DNA of 64,000 nt from Heloderma charlesbogerti (lineage: Eukaryota > Chordata > Lepidosauria > Squamata > Helodermatidae), in NCBI GenBank assembly GCA_026122225.1, contig JANEZZ010002205.1, forward strand, positions 310,001 through 374,000, read 5' to 3'. Made by a program: the position numbers and the translations under genes. This document shows positions 33,857 through 45,509 of this stretch, one piece after another (position 1 is the first letter of the stretch; every line of letters begins with the position of its first letter). A model generated the notes under the pieces. The model ran no database searches. It had not been told where the DNA came from and saw only the letters and a list, made by a program, of their open reading frames with translations.

Positions 33857-34211
33857 GGCTGCATGTGAAGTCAGGGCTGAGTCCGGAGTCCTTTGAACAC
33901 CTCTCACCAACCCCGATGAAGATGGCAAGAGTCACACAAAGCAGGCACCTGACTTGGCTGGTGCAGGGAGAAGCTGCTCTTCTCGGGACCAGCCAAGTGT
34001 TGTTCTCTGTACTGAGACAGGCATGGAGTTCTGTGCCTCTCTCAGCACAGAGAAAGTCAAAATGGACAGGGCAGGGATCAATACGTCAGTGGCTGTGGAT
34101 ATGCTGAAGTCAATCAGCCTGCACAGGGCTCAGTGGGAAGCAATCCCCCCCACCCCACTTAAGGTAGTTCCCCTGGGATGGGAGAACCAGGGATGCTTGA
34201 GCTCATTTACT

Positions 34212-34915
34212 TAGGGATGCTGGAAAAAATTGAGATGGACTGAAATGAGCTCGGATTTCTAAGAATCTGACCTGAGGAATCCACTGCAGAGCGACCCCTT
34301 CAGGCCATGTGGAGTCCGTGGACTTTTGGATTTTTTATTTTTTTTCCTGAGATTTACACATATAAATTCGTAGGAAAATACATAAGTTACTTCTGAGGAA
34401 ACATTGAATGGAATGAGGGGCAATACGCTAAATGCCACGTACTAAGGTAAATTCTGTAAATACTTACATAAATGCTACGTACTAAGGTAAATTCTGTAAA
34501 TACTTACATAAATACTTATGTCATTATTTGCAAATTTTTCTGCATGATGGGAAAAAAAACCTCGCATCCGTCTGTGGGCGGACAATGGAACAAAAGGTGG
34601 CTGACAATCTGCGAAACACAGGCAGAGCGGATTCTACACAGTCCGTACATTTACTTCAAAACTCAGTTTGGTTTACTCCTGTTTTTTAGTTGGTTTGAAT
34701 GGGAAAAGTCACTCATTGGGAGAAAGTGGTGCATCTTTTGAAATTTGAGCATGTTGAGAAAGTTGCTCATTTTTCAAATGCAGATTTCATGGACGCTAAT
34801 GCAAGTTCAGGAATTTGCAAATATCTTTGGAAAACGTGTACTCTCATTCACGTTCAGGGTTGTGATGGAGTATTTCTGAGTGATTTGTGAACTGAACAAA
34901 ATCCTCATACATCCT
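34212..34915. mobile_element. Diverged hAT-like element
   Basis: TAGGGATGCTGGAAAAAATT head and 'ggatttctaagaatctgacc...aatccactgcag', resembling 35393-35620 and 46100-46250. It contains an internal 48-bp duplication at 34424-34512. The right end is not resolved. Confidence 0.4.
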
Positions 34916-35113
34916 TTTTCCCCACCTCTGGGCAACAGAATGCTGTCTGACTGTCAGGTGAAAAACAACCACCTAGAAATCTTGGCAGGAGGAGAAATGG
35001 AATACAGTATCTTGGAGGACACTTCTTTCTACTCAGTTCCAAACACAGAACACATTTCTATTACCATCACTGTATAATCACCAACAACTTAGCTTTCTTC
35101 TCTCTTTTTTCAG

Positions 35114-35285
35114 GTTGCAAGACTAAGTGGTTTGACCGAGACAATCCTTCTGGGACCGGGGATTTCGAACTCTTCACTGACATCATGGATGAAAACCCAG
35201 ATGCAATCTGCTTTAATCCAACTGCGATTGAGGCCCAGACACTGAATGGGATTCCAGCATCTGAGACCGGGCAGAAGTTTGCCTT
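35114..35285 (+). CDS. WxxW domain 3, N-terminal exon
   Basis: 172 bp after ctcttttttcag, ending before GTGAGT. Reads C-K-T-K-W-F, DRDNPSGTGDFE, AICFNP, IEAQTLNG, PASETGQ. GDYE is GDFE and EVQT is EAQT. In phase 1, out phase 2. Confidence 0.88.
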
Positions 35286-35392
35286 GTGAGTTGTGAGAGT
35301 CTGTGGGATGGGTTCAGTGATAAATGGCAGAAGCTGTCCGAGCTGGCTCTAAGTGAGCTGGGTTTCCTTTTGGGGGGACTATAAGTAGGGAT

Positions 35393-35640
35393 GTCGAAGA
35401 AATCCACAACAGAACCAAGTGAGTTCGGACTTTTATGAATCCGACCTATGGATTCTGCAGCAGGTCGGGTTTTCCCCTGTCAGGCAGATTCTGTGGACTT
35501 CCAGACTGTTTTTCCAGCCTTTGGGAATTTTGCACAAATTTTGTCTTAGAAAAATATGCAAAAATAGATCTAGTAGCATAGTCATCCTTACCTCTCCTCA
35601 GTTTCACAACTGAAAATTTGGGGGGCCCTTTCCTTATGCC
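35393..35640. mobile_element. hAT-like element fragment
   Basis: TAGGGATGTCGAAGAAATCC head with 'ttcggacttttatgaatccgacc' and 'gattctgcagcaggtcgggtttt', as at 46100-46250. Confidence 0.4.
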
Positions 35641-35687
35641 ATGGGGTCACAGCCCAAGGCTCCATTGCATTTTGCTGAAAACGCCTA

Positions 35688-36086
35688 CTGCTGTATTTAT
35701 TCTTCCAAGGGAAGATATTCCATCGCCTATCTTCCCTTGGTTTCCAAGCAAAAAGATGTTTTATTTAGGGATGTATGGACTGTGTAAAAGTCCGCTCCAT
35801 CTGTGTTTTGCAAATTGTCAGGCACCTTTTGTTCCGTCGTCCACTCACAGGTGGATGCGAATTTTTTTCATCATGCATAAAAACACGCACATAATTACGT
35901 AAGAGGTTTTGTAACAATTTACGTAATTAACCTTTGTACAAAACATTTAGCATATTGTCCCCCATTCCATTCCCCTTTTCCTCAGTGTCCCGCAGTGTTC
36001 CTTGCTGGGGAACATGGGCAGGTGGGTGCTGTTGCATTTGTGTCCTGCTTTTGGGTTCCCAGTCGACGGCTGGTCGGCCACTGCGT
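35688..36086 (+). repeat. Local duplication, copy 1 (uninterrupted)
   Basis: Nearly identical to 38561-38697 plus 39573-39822. It holds 'ttttgttccgtcgtccactcacagg' without the hAT-like element that splits the second copy, and ends inside a LINE-tail fragment ('ggccactgcgtga'). Confidence 0.8.
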
Positions 36087-36531
36087 GAACAGAATGCTGG
36101 ACGAGATGGACCCTTGGTCTGATCCAGCGGGGCTCTTCAGTTCTTAGGTTCTTATCCCAAGGAAGTGTTGGAGAATTCCTCCTTTCCCTGGAAAAATTCA
36201 CTGAAATGGTCCTCCAAGTTTCTCTGCCCACAAATAGGGTGCAGAATTTTGAGAGGCCATCTGCACACAGTCTTGGCAGTATATTCAAAGCATTGGGCCA
36301 ACATGCTTGAATTCAAGACACAGCTTGAATTCAAGCAGCTCAGCTGCTGTTCCACATTGCTAAAGAACGCAGAACTGACTTTCCTTCTAGCCATCCTACT
36401 AGCCCTTGCATCTGTTTTCTCTTCTGTTTAGGGATTTGGAGGGTCCTTACTTTCCTGGCACCTGGGGAAATTGCCAGAGCTCCATCTCCCTCCGTGTTTG
36501 ATCACTCTTTTGCTCTATATGATCCTGACAG

Positions 36532-36635
36532 GAATGATGCTGCACAGGGTTTTGCCTGCATCAACGCCCACCAAGGGAAGGGCATTTTCTGCCTAGACTA
36601 TCAGGTGCGGTTCACCTGTCCCGATTCCTTCTGTG
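36532..36635 (+). CDS. WxxW domain 3, C-terminal exon
   Basis: 104 bp after atgatcctgacag, ending before GTGAGT. Reads NDAAQGFACINAHQGKG, IFCLDYQVRFTCP, SFC. Four cysteines; phase 2 in, phase 1 out. Closest to WxxW-4 in its second half. Confidence 0.88.
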
Positions 36636-36639
36636 GTGA

Positions 36640-38460
36640 GTAGCAAAGGCCCTACTTGATGCAAGTGCTTAGGAAAGCAGTGCTGGCCGAGGTGTTTTGG
36701 GCAATGGCGGCTGTTGACTCCTGTTCCGGAGGCCTGTAATTCCATTCAGGGTTTTAGTTGCCACCATCCCAAACTCTAATGGTGCTATCCAAGGTGCTGA
36801 CCCCTATAGCTGGTGGCACCAGCCATCACTGCTTTGGGGAGACCAGACAGTCTTGCTTTAACTGCCCTTGGATATTTTCATCACTTACCTGTGTTCCATA
36901 TCCATGTCCATTCTGAGCCCGATCCTCCTTCTCTGCCCTCACCATCTTTTTTCTTTGCTTCTGTCTCGTCTTTCAAAACAAGAAGGCCAACAACCAGGTA
37001 CTTTCCACAAAGCCTTTGGCCCAAGCCCCTGTCCTCATATCCTCCTGTCAAAAGCCAGAGTACCAGAGCCAGCTCCAGGTTTGAAGAGGCCCTGGAGAAA
37101 AGCCCCTCTGGTGGGCCCTCTCCTTCATTAGTAAGCCCTAGCTGGTGCCTCTGTCTGAGTGTGGCGGGCAGCAACTGCACTCCAAGCAGTAGCTGGGGGC
37201 TGCCATTTTAATTTCCCACCATGCCCCAGAGGGATGCCACAATGTGGGCATGGTGGGAAATTAAAATAGCAGTTAGACCCCTATGCCAGGCGCTGCTCGC
37301 AGTGCTATGCTGGAAAATAAAATAAAATAAAATAAAAGCAGGCATCAACAGTGGGACTTAACAAGGTGTTGGGCACCATCAGCTGCCCGAGAATGCCTGC
37401 TACTGGCACCAGCCCTGCTAAGTCCATGTAACCGAAATAATCACAGATTCTACCCATGCTTAACCTTGCCCTCTGCTGTCTCCTGGTGCCTTCTTAAAAA
37501 AAAATTGTAAGCCACCTGGTTGAGGGATCTGTCATCTCATCGTCACCATCAGGGTGACAGACCCCACAAAACTGCCTGCCAAAAAGAACCCTTATTTGGA
37601 GTCCCTTCTGGAGAGAAGACCTTCTCTGTGGGGGTCCCCAAATGATGGAATTCTCTCCCCAAGAGGTTCACCTGGCACCATCTCTGTTACTCTTGAAGCA
37701 CCAGGCAAAGTCCGTCCTGTCCTGTTCTCTTGTGCCTTGGGGGCTAGCAAAGATGCTCTAATGTCATGCATAGGCAACCTTTTGGGGGTTGAGAGCTAGA
37801 TTCTCTCTGGGGAAAGTGGTCAGGGGCCGCACACGCTGCTGGCAGTCATTGCCAAGTCCAAAACTGAACAGGGCCAAAGCCCAAAGTGGGAGGTGACACC
37901 CCTTTTCCCTCCTCTTCATTCATCCACCATCCAGTCGTTATCTCTTCCATTCTTTTTCGTTCTCACACAAGCACCCCAGCTCATCCATCCTCCAACAGGG
38001 GCAAAGCAAGACAGCCCCTGTGGGAATATTGCAAGCGGTTTAATAAATCTGCAGATGGCAGCTGCAATGAACAGTCTGTTAAGACTTATAGTCAAGGTGG
38101 AAAAGAAGGATTTTAAAAACTGTATTCAAAGTAAAAAAAAAAAGAAAAGGAACATACATAATCATCTCAGCTGCCGGAAAATAAAACAGCACCTCATTGC
38201 AGACGGAGGAGAAAAACTGGAGGAGGCAAGATAAGAAGGGAAGTGGTCAAGATATAGCAGTAGACAAAGGGCAATTAAGGACAGGTCAAGCAAGCGAAAC
38301 CCTTATTTTCCAGAGGGAGGATTAGTCAGCAAGGACAGAAAGATTATCAAAACGATCACCTCCCACTGGCCCAAACAATTAACTAACAAGCACTGTTGCC
38401 CATTCCTAACAGCCTCAACCCCCCTCCTTTCTCTCCCATTGTCTCTCTTTCATAGACACA
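36640..38460. other. Intron with few recognised elements
   Basis: 36707-36810 resembles a decayed palindromic MITE ('gttttagttgccaccatccc', 'gctatccaaggtgctgac'). 37525-37745 is an L2-like LINE coding fragment ('gtccccaaatgatggaattctctcccc'). 37310-37340 is a (TAAAA)n run. No exon found. Confidence 0.45.
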
Positions 38461-38466
38461 CCTATA

Positions 38467-38560
38467 GGGAGGGGACGTAGCTCACTGGTACAGCCCCTGC
38501 TTTGCATGCAGAAGGTCCCAGGTTCGATCCCCACCTTCTCCTGGTAGGGTTAGGAAGGAG
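38467..38560 (+). mobile_element. tRNA-derived SINE, left half (right half at 39825-39905)
   Basis: 'ctcactggtacagcccctgctttgcatgcagaaggtcccaggttcgatcc' is intact up to 'ggaaggag'. The SINE resumes at about 39825 with 'gggctgctgccagtcagtgttgacagtactagg', after the duplicated segment. Confidence 0.75.
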
Positions 38561-39822
38561 ACTGCTGTATTTATTCTGCCATCGCCTATCTTCCCTTGGT
38601 TTCCAAGCAAAAAGATGTTTTATTTAGGGATGTATGGACTGTGTAAAAGTCCGCTCCATCTGTGTTTTGCGAATTGTCAGGTGCCTTTTGTTCCGTCTAG
38701 GGATGTCAGAGAATTTCGCCACGAATCTCGGGGAGGCTGAATGCCAGCCCATTCGGCCCCCCGAAATCAGTGGCAAAACGGTCTGCCCCCCCGCCCCCCC
38801 CCCGGGACGGGACTTACCTTGAGTGAATCTCCCTGGCAGCGGCAGCTTCGGCGGCGGTTCGGTGGTTCGGGTGGTCAGCGGCGGCGGCGGCCAGTCGTCC
38901 GACCGGCTGCCACCACCGCCATTTCCAGTAAAAAAAAAAATGTGATAGGCTACGTAAAGATTTACGTAGCCTATCACGGCTAGATTTTTAAAAAATACCA
39001 TGATAGGCTACGTAAATGTTTATGTAGCCTATCACGGCTGATTTAAAAGAAAGAAAAAAAACTGCGCGTACGCAAATGGCGGTGCCCATGGGCGCCACCA
39101 TTTGCATTCCTTATTTTGGCACATCTAGTCTACGTAAACATTTACGTAGACTACGGCGAAAATAAGGGGAACGCAAATAGCGTAGCGTCTACGCTATTTG
39201 CATTCCCCTTATTTTCGCCGTAGTCTACATAAATGTTTACATAGACTAAATGTGTCAAAATAAGGAACGCAAATGGCGGCACCCATGGGCGCCGCCATTT
39301 GCGTACACGCGGTTGTTGTTGTTGTTTTTACTCAGCCGTGATAGGCTACGTAAACATTTACGTAGCCTATCACGGCTGACTGCAGGGATGCAAATGGCGG
39401 CGGCTACGGCCGCCACCATTTGCAGACCCAGCCGGCCAAGATTCGCGGTTGGAGGGACGGGGCGCCTCCCCCCCGGCCAGAATTTCAGGGGGAGGGACAG
39501 GGCGCCTCCCCCCCCACCTCGAATCACATTTCGTCAAAAGGCAAGTGACTTTCATACATCCCTAGTTCTGTCGTCCACTCACAGGTGGATGCGAATTTTT
39601 TTCATCATGGATAAAAACACGCACGTAATTACGTAAGAGTTTTTGTAACAATTTACGTAATTAACCTTTGTATGTAACATTTAGCATATTGTCCCCCATT
39701 CCATTCCCCTTTTCCTCAGTGTCCCGCAGTGTTCCTTGCTGGGGAACATGGGCAGGTGGGTGCTGTTGCATTTGTGTCCTGCTTCTGGGTTCCCAGTCGA
39801 CGGCTGGCCGGCCACTGCGTGA
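38561..39822 (+). repeat. Local duplication, copy 2 (split by hAT-like element)
   Basis: Second copy of 35688-36086, inside a SINE and itself interrupted at 38698-39564. Confidence 0.78.
38698..39564. mobile_element. Large palindromic hAT-like element (867 bp)
   Basis: Starts TAGGGATGTCAG, ends ACATCCCTA. Target duplications gttccgtc (38690-38697) and gttctgtc (39565-39572); the empty site survives at about 35830-35845. The interior is a long palindrome centred near 39190 ('gcgtagcgtctacgc') with smaller hairpins such as 'gtctacgtaaacatttacgtagac'. GC-rich ends, no transposase. Confidence 0.88.
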
Positions 39823-39909
39823 GGGCTGCTGCCAGTCAGTGTTGACAGTACTAGGCTAGGTGGACAAAGGGTTTGACTCAGTATAAGGCAGCTTCCTATG
39901 CTCCTATAT

Positions 39910-40858
39910 TCACAGCCATCCTAACCCCACGGCCACACTTTCCTTCCATCTATACCCTCCCATTCACACTTTGACCCCATGCACACAATTTCCTTTCACT
40001 GGGCTTTCCTTCCAAGTTGAGTAAGAAAGGAAAGGCTTCTCTTTGTCAGGTCCTAGCAGGGAAGGAAAAGCAGCAGGGAAGCAACAAAATTCAGCAGTAG
40101 GTGGGTGGTAAATTCAGTGGGAGGGGGTTGGGATGAAGGCCCTCAAGGCTTCATGAGGCCCATGAGCTTCCCACGTGTATGGTCTTTTTAAACCTGCAAA
40201 GAGTGTGTGTGTGTGTGTGTGTGTGTTTCTATTCTTAATGTTTTCTCTTTTTATCTGCTCTGTCTGCTGTTCAATCCCACTGGCTCTTGATTTAAAATGG
40301 TATTTTATTGAGAAGCTAATTATTTGCTTGATTTTTCTCCCCCATTTTATTTTTATAATTATATTTATTACTACATTATTATTACATATATTTTGGTTGT
40401 ATTTTGTTATTCATCCTTTATTATTCCCCTAACGTTTTTCATTCTTTCCCTCTAATTTAATTTATGTTTAATAACTGAGTACATTGTTTAAGCTAGTAAA
40501 GAGATGTTGGGGGAGGAGGGAAACCCTGTTGCGCACAACAATCCTGTGGGTATCTACTCAGAAGTAATGCCCACTTTGTTTCATGGGGGTTACTCCTGGG
40601 TAAATAGGCACAGGATTGCAATGTTAGCCTGCAGTCCTATACCCACTTATACCCCATCCAGTTTTCAGGAGATATGTTTAGGACTGCACCATCATGTCCT
40701 TATTTAATTTAATTAATTTAATATATTTCTTAGTCACCTTTCAAAAACATTTTCTTCCCAAGACAGCTTACAATGTAATTGTTCTTACTGAGACATGAAT
40801 AGTTGTATTTTATCTAATTTCTAAATTTGGGTGGCTTGTCTTATATAGCCACGTTCTA

Positions 40859-40938
<80 letters not shown>

Positions 40939-41096
40939 ATCAGGGTTGGGGAACTTTTTTTTTCCATCAAGGGGTACGTTCCTTCAGGGTAGGCTGTCAG
41001 GGCCTGCATGCCAGCAATAGGTGAGGCAGACCTCCTCTCTCTGCCACCTTCTTCTCTTTCTCCCGCCAGGCTGCTGGAGGAGGGAGAGGTAATTCA
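39910..41096. other. AT-rich intron segment
   Basis: Contains (GT)n at 40207-40227, a 'gcaatcctat' family relic near 40530-40690, and a (GT)n-(AT)n-rich run at 40861-40938. No exon recognised. Confidence 0.5.
40861..40938. repeat. (GT)n(AT)n microsatellite
   Basis: About 20 GT units running directly into about 18 AT units. Confidence 0.95.
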
Positions 41097-41617
41097 TAGG
41101 GATGGCACAGGTGCCCAATTCCATCCAGGAATCCAGCAGAATCGCCCATGCCCGCACCAGCCCCGCTCACTGAGCCCCTTCCCCTGCCCACACTTGGCAA
41201 ACAGCCTGCACTCACTCCGGCAGCCTCATCAAGCTTCGCAGTCACCATTTTTTTAGAAATAAAATGGAGATCGCAAAAAATGCATATATTTGCATATGCA
41301 TGAAAATGCTCATTTTTGCAAATGTGCGTATTCGCATATACGAAGGTGCACATTTTGTGAATGCGGATATTTGCATATGTGCAAAAATGGGCATTTTTGC
41401 AAACGTGCATTTTTGCACATACACAAGTATGCACATTTTGTGATCACCATTTTTTTTTTTAATGGCAACTGCAGAGTTTGACAAGGCCGCTGAGATGTGT
41501 GCGGACTGTTTGCTGAGCATGGGAGGGGCTTGAGCGCAGTCCGGGGACTGGAGAGCAGGGACAGGGGCTGGGAAGGCACCTGGAGAACCCGGACAGATGT
41601 GGGTTCGCACATCCCTA
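41097..41617. mobile_element. hAT-like element (521 bp)
   Basis: TAGGGATGGCAC start, CGCACATCCCTA end. Flanks gtaattca and gttattca match at seven of eight. The interior holds repeated 'tttgcatatgtgcaaaaatg' palindromes, which produce cysteine-rich-looking spurious frames on both strands. Confidence 0.8.
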
Positions 41618-41828
41618 GTTATTCATGCCAAAATTCTGAACTGATTGCTTGAACAGTGCCCTTGAGATTAGATCACATGTTGCCCATCCCTGTTCTATAT
41701 CTCTGCATTGACAATTTCCCTACAAAGCTTTACGGCTTTTAAGTATTGTGTGATTCTCCTGGAGGCCCATCTGTGGGGAACGGTAGGAGATACAACTCAT
41801 AAAATAAATAAATCATCCTTTCCAGCAG

Positions 41829-41918
41829 GAAAGGGTCAGCCCGAGGTGGGATCCACATCTGTTGCACCTGCCACATCTGTACCAACAATGCAGACATCTC
41901 CCCAGAGGGCCACACAAG
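41829..41918 (+). CDS. PTS linker exon F1
   Basis: 90 bp after atcctttccagcag, ending before GTAAGG; phase 1-1. Reads GKGQPEVGSTSVAPATSVPT then MQTSPQRATQ, rich in Thr and Ser. The cagcag acceptor allows a start at 41826, adding one residue. Shares the GQ-x-x-E/L opening with F2. Confidence 0.72.
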
Positions 41919-42283
41919 GTAAGGCATGGAGGCATGCACACCTGAAGAGCAGGCCAAAATGACAAAAGAATCCCCCACAGCTCGTTGCATGTATAGTGAT
42001 GCTCTGTGATTCTGGATTGGCTGTGCGGTTTGGAAAAGAAGTTGCAAAACAAATGACTGCATTTGTTTTGCTTTTGCAGAGAGCTGGGTCGCACAATGAT
42101 CTATGACTCTCCTTTCCTTTAGGCTAACTACACATGCCTGCAGGAGACTTGGACAAACATTCTGTGTTTGGCACAGACAAACATCCCGTGTTCTAATTCA
42201 CATAAAGGTGAATGTATGTGTGATTTAAATCAGGAAAGAAGAACCAGAAGGGATTTACCTGCTGGCTACTTATTGCTTGAAAC

Positions 42284-43126
42284 TAGGCATGTCAGAGAAT
42301 TTCGCCACGAATCTCGGGGAGGCCGAATGCCAGCACATTCGGCTCCCCGAAATCGGTGGTGAAACCGTCTGCCACCCCCTGCCACCCCCCTGGGACGGCA
42401 CTTACCTTGGGCGAATCTCCCTGGCGGCGGTGGCTCCAGCGGCAGCTCCGGCGGAGATGCGGCGGCAGTGCAGTGGCGGCGGCGGCAGCCGGTCTTCCGA
42501 CCAGCTGCCGCCGCCGCCATTTCCAGTAAAAAAAAAACAAAAACGTGATGGCTACATAAAGATTTACATAGCCTATCATAGCTAGATTTTTTAAAAATAC
42601 CATGATAGGCTACATAAATGTTTATGTAGCCTATCACGGCTGAGTAAAAAACAAAACAAAAAACCGCGCATACGCAAATGGCGGCGCCCATGGGCGCCAC
42701 CATTTGCGTTCCTTATTTTTGCACGTCTAGTCTACGTAAGCATTTACGTAGACTACGGCGAAAATAAGGGGAACGCAAATAGTGTAGCGTCTATGCTATT
42801 TGCATTCCCCTTATTTTCGCCGTAGTCTACGTAAATGTTTACGTAGACTAGACGTGCCAAAATAAGGAACACAAATGGCGGTGCCCATGGGCTCCGCCAT
42901 TTGCGTACGTGCGGTTTTTTGTTTTGTTTTTTACTCAGCCGTGATAGGCTACGTAAACATTTACGTAGCCTATGACAGCTGAATGCAGGGACGCAAACAG
43001 TGGCGGCTATGGCCGCCGCCATTTGCAGACCCAGCCGGCCAGGATTCGCAGCGGGAGGGACGGGGCGCCTCCCCCCCACCTCGAATCACATTTCGTCAAA
43101 AGGTAAGTGACTTTCGTACATCCCTA
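42284..43126. mobile_element. Large palindromic hAT-like element (843 bp)
   Basis: Starts TAGGCATGTCAG, ends ACATCCCTA. Perfect 8-bp flanks cttgaaac (42276-42283 and 43127-43134). Close relative of 38698-39564 with the same nested hairpins. Confidence 0.9.
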
Positions 43127-43296
43127 CTTGAAACCCCCACATTCAGCCTCCCCCTCCCCTCTGCTGGGGCTCAGATATCAAAAACATGGCCCAGCGAGGG
43201 GAAGAAGAGCTGAAAGTGAAAAGTGTCAAGAAGGGGAAGGCACTCAAAACCTTCCTCCCCACCCACTGCTTTAAACTACTGAGTTGAGGAAGGGGC

Positions 43297-43485
43297 AGGG
43301 GTGTAGCTCCGTGGTAAAACACACATTGTGCATGCAAAAGGCCTCAGGTTCAATTTCCAGCATCTCCAGGTAGGACTAGGAATGATCCTTGTCCAGAACC
43401 CTGCAGAGCTGCAGCCAATCAGTGCAGACAATACTGAGATAGATGAACTTATGCTCCAGCTTAGTATAAGACAACTTCCTATAGA
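43297..43485 (+). mobile_element. tRNA-derived SINE
   Basis: 'gtgtagctccgtggtaaaacacacattgtgcatgcaaaaggcctcaggttcaatttcc' head; 'gtataagacaacttccta' tail. Confidence 0.8.
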
Positions 43486-43499
43486 AGAAAGACTGTAAC

Positions 43500-43970
43500 T
43501 CAGTAGAAGAGCTGAGTTCTGCATGGTATGGAGAATGTGGACAGGGAGACATTTTTCTCCCTCTCTCAGAAGACTAGAACCCAGCAGGGTCATCCCATGA
43601 AGCTAATTGGTGGGAGATTCAGGACAGATCAAAGGAAGGGCTTCGTCACACAGCGCATGGTTCAGCTATGGAATTCATGACCACAGGATGTAGTGATGGC
43701 CTTCAACTTGGTTGGCTTTAAAATGGGATTAGGCAAATTCCTGGAGGAGAAGGTTTAGGGCTAGTAGTCCTGATGGCTATATGCTATCTCCAACATCAGA
43801 GACAGTATGACTTTTTACATCAGTTGCTGGGGAAAATGGGTGGGAGGGTATTGTTGCACTCATGTCCTGCTCCTGGGTCTCCCATGGGCAGCTGGTTGGC
43901 CACTGTGTGAACAGAATGCTGGGCTAGATGGACCCTTGGCCTGATCCAGCAGGGCTCTTATATTCTTAAC
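43500..43970 (+). mobile_element. LINE 3'-end fragment (CR1/L3-like)
   Basis: Uninterrupted relative of 26470-26998, ending 'ctagatggacccttggcctgatccagcagggctcttatattctt'. A degenerate tRNA-SINE follows to about 44090. Confidence 0.65.
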
Positions 43971-44379
43971 ACAAGCTTTGCATGCAAAAGGTCCCAGATA
44001 TGAAACCCTGGAGTGGTGATGCCAGCCAGGGTAGAATAAACTCTGCTGGATGGATCAATAGTCTGACTTAATATAAGACATTTCCATACTACCTGTTTAT
44101 TTTCCCAAGCCTTTTTCATTTTATATACATATATATTTCCATTTCAGACAGGGATCTCCCCCAGTTTTTCATGCCGTACTGCCCTTTCCTGTTGTCAGCT
44201 GTTATTTTATTGGTTATGGTTGTTTCACTGTGGTTTATGACCTCTTGCAAACAGCAATGGGAATGTTTAATTGAAGGGTGGCATATATATGTTTTACATA
44301 CACAAACACATAAATAGCAGCTGGGATTCCACTCAACACTGTTGCAGGATTTTCAAGTTGACCTTGGAACCCTCTGGGG

Positions 44380-44545
44380 AGGGGCTGTAGCTCAGTGGTA
44401 GAGCACATACTTGGGAGGCAAAAGGTCCCAGGTTCAATTCTCAACTCGATAAGACCCCTGCCTGAAATACTGGAGAGTTGCTGCCAGTTAGTGTAGAAAA
44501 TATAGAGCAATGGTCTGACTCAGGATAAGGCAGCTTCCTGTGTTT
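44380..44545 (+). mobile_element. tRNA-derived SINE
   Basis: 'gctgtagctcagtggtagagcacatacttgggaggcaaaaggtcccaggttcaattc': clear A and B boxes. The degenerate 3' half rules out a tRNA gene. Confidence 0.82.
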
Positions 44546-44566
44546 CTGTTCAATGCCCTTTCAACG

Positions 44567-44571
<5 letters not shown>

Positions 44572-44594
<23 letters not shown>
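44572..44594. repeat. (CA)n microsatellite
   Basis: About 11 CA units. Confidence 0.9.
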
Positions 44595-44598
<4 letters not shown>

Positions 44599-44653
44599 TA
44601 TTCTTGCCAAGAAGCATTGCATTACCTCTGAATAGGTTACGCAGGGATACCAC

Positions 44654-45277
44654 TAGGGATGGGTGGATTCCCTACCTGCTGTTCGGGGGGGGGGGGAATC
44701 CACCTGCAGGGGGAGGCAATCTGTCCCTCCCCCCAGAATCCTCTTCAGCCGACTCCGCTCCACGGCGATTCTGCAGAGCCGGGCACTGGCTCCGTATTGT
44801 TGGCCATACGGCCACCATTGGCATGCCATATCACTGGCTGAGGGATCTCCGGATGCAAATGGCGTCGTGGGCGCCATTTGCGGCTGTAAAGCTGGTAGAT
44901 TAGCCTAAATGTAGCCATTTACAGCTGCATTTAGGCTAATCCACCAGCTTTATGGTGCCTGACTTACAGCGATACGGCATGGCAACGGCTGCCAGCCATA
45001 TAGACATTTGCCAGGGTCACGGAGCAGGCAGCCAACTCCACAGGATCGAGGCAGTGACGGATCCAACCCGGACGGATTCTGCGTGGAGGCAGAGGTGAGT
45101 GCTCCATTCCGCCACGGGCCCCAATGGGGCCGGATTCTTGGAATCCGGCCTCACTGCGGTCCATGGAGGATTTCCCCCCATCCCTAATAGGGATCCTTTC
45201 CGCCATGGACTCCAGAGGCCGGATTCTATTGAATCTAGCCTCATTGGGGTCCATGGCGGATTTCTCTGACATCTCTA
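44654..45277. mobile_element. hAT-like element (624 bp)
   Basis: TAGGGATGGGTGG start, ATCTCTA end; flanks gataccac and gataccat match at seven of eight. Its right end carries a second terminus (CATCCCTA near 45184) followed by a duplicated tail, so the end was extended or duplicated. Confidence 0.78.
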
Positions 45278-45509
45278 GATACCATGCAGCGAATCAGATC
45301 CAGCTATGTGACAGAGTCATGAAGCCAGATCAGAGTGCTGAATTTGTATAAGGTGGTGGGATTATATCGGCTGTTACATGAATATCAGTGATACAAAGCC
45401 AAATCTGAGTGCCAGATCTATATAAATGCTCTGAAAGGTGGCCTAGAAATATTATAAATAAATCCCATTGCTGTATACGAATTTGGCATGTCCCACATTT
45501 TTTTTCAAA

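Noticed and set aside
41242..41610. Frames rich in Cys, His and Lys on both strands (for example around 41290-41434)
   Set aside because: They come from tandem palindromic 'tttgcatatgtgcaaaaatg' text inside a hAT-like element.
44380..44460. tRNA-like sequence with A and B boxes
   Set aside because: It continues into a SINE body with the same 3' half as the other copies and lacks a foldable acceptor stem.
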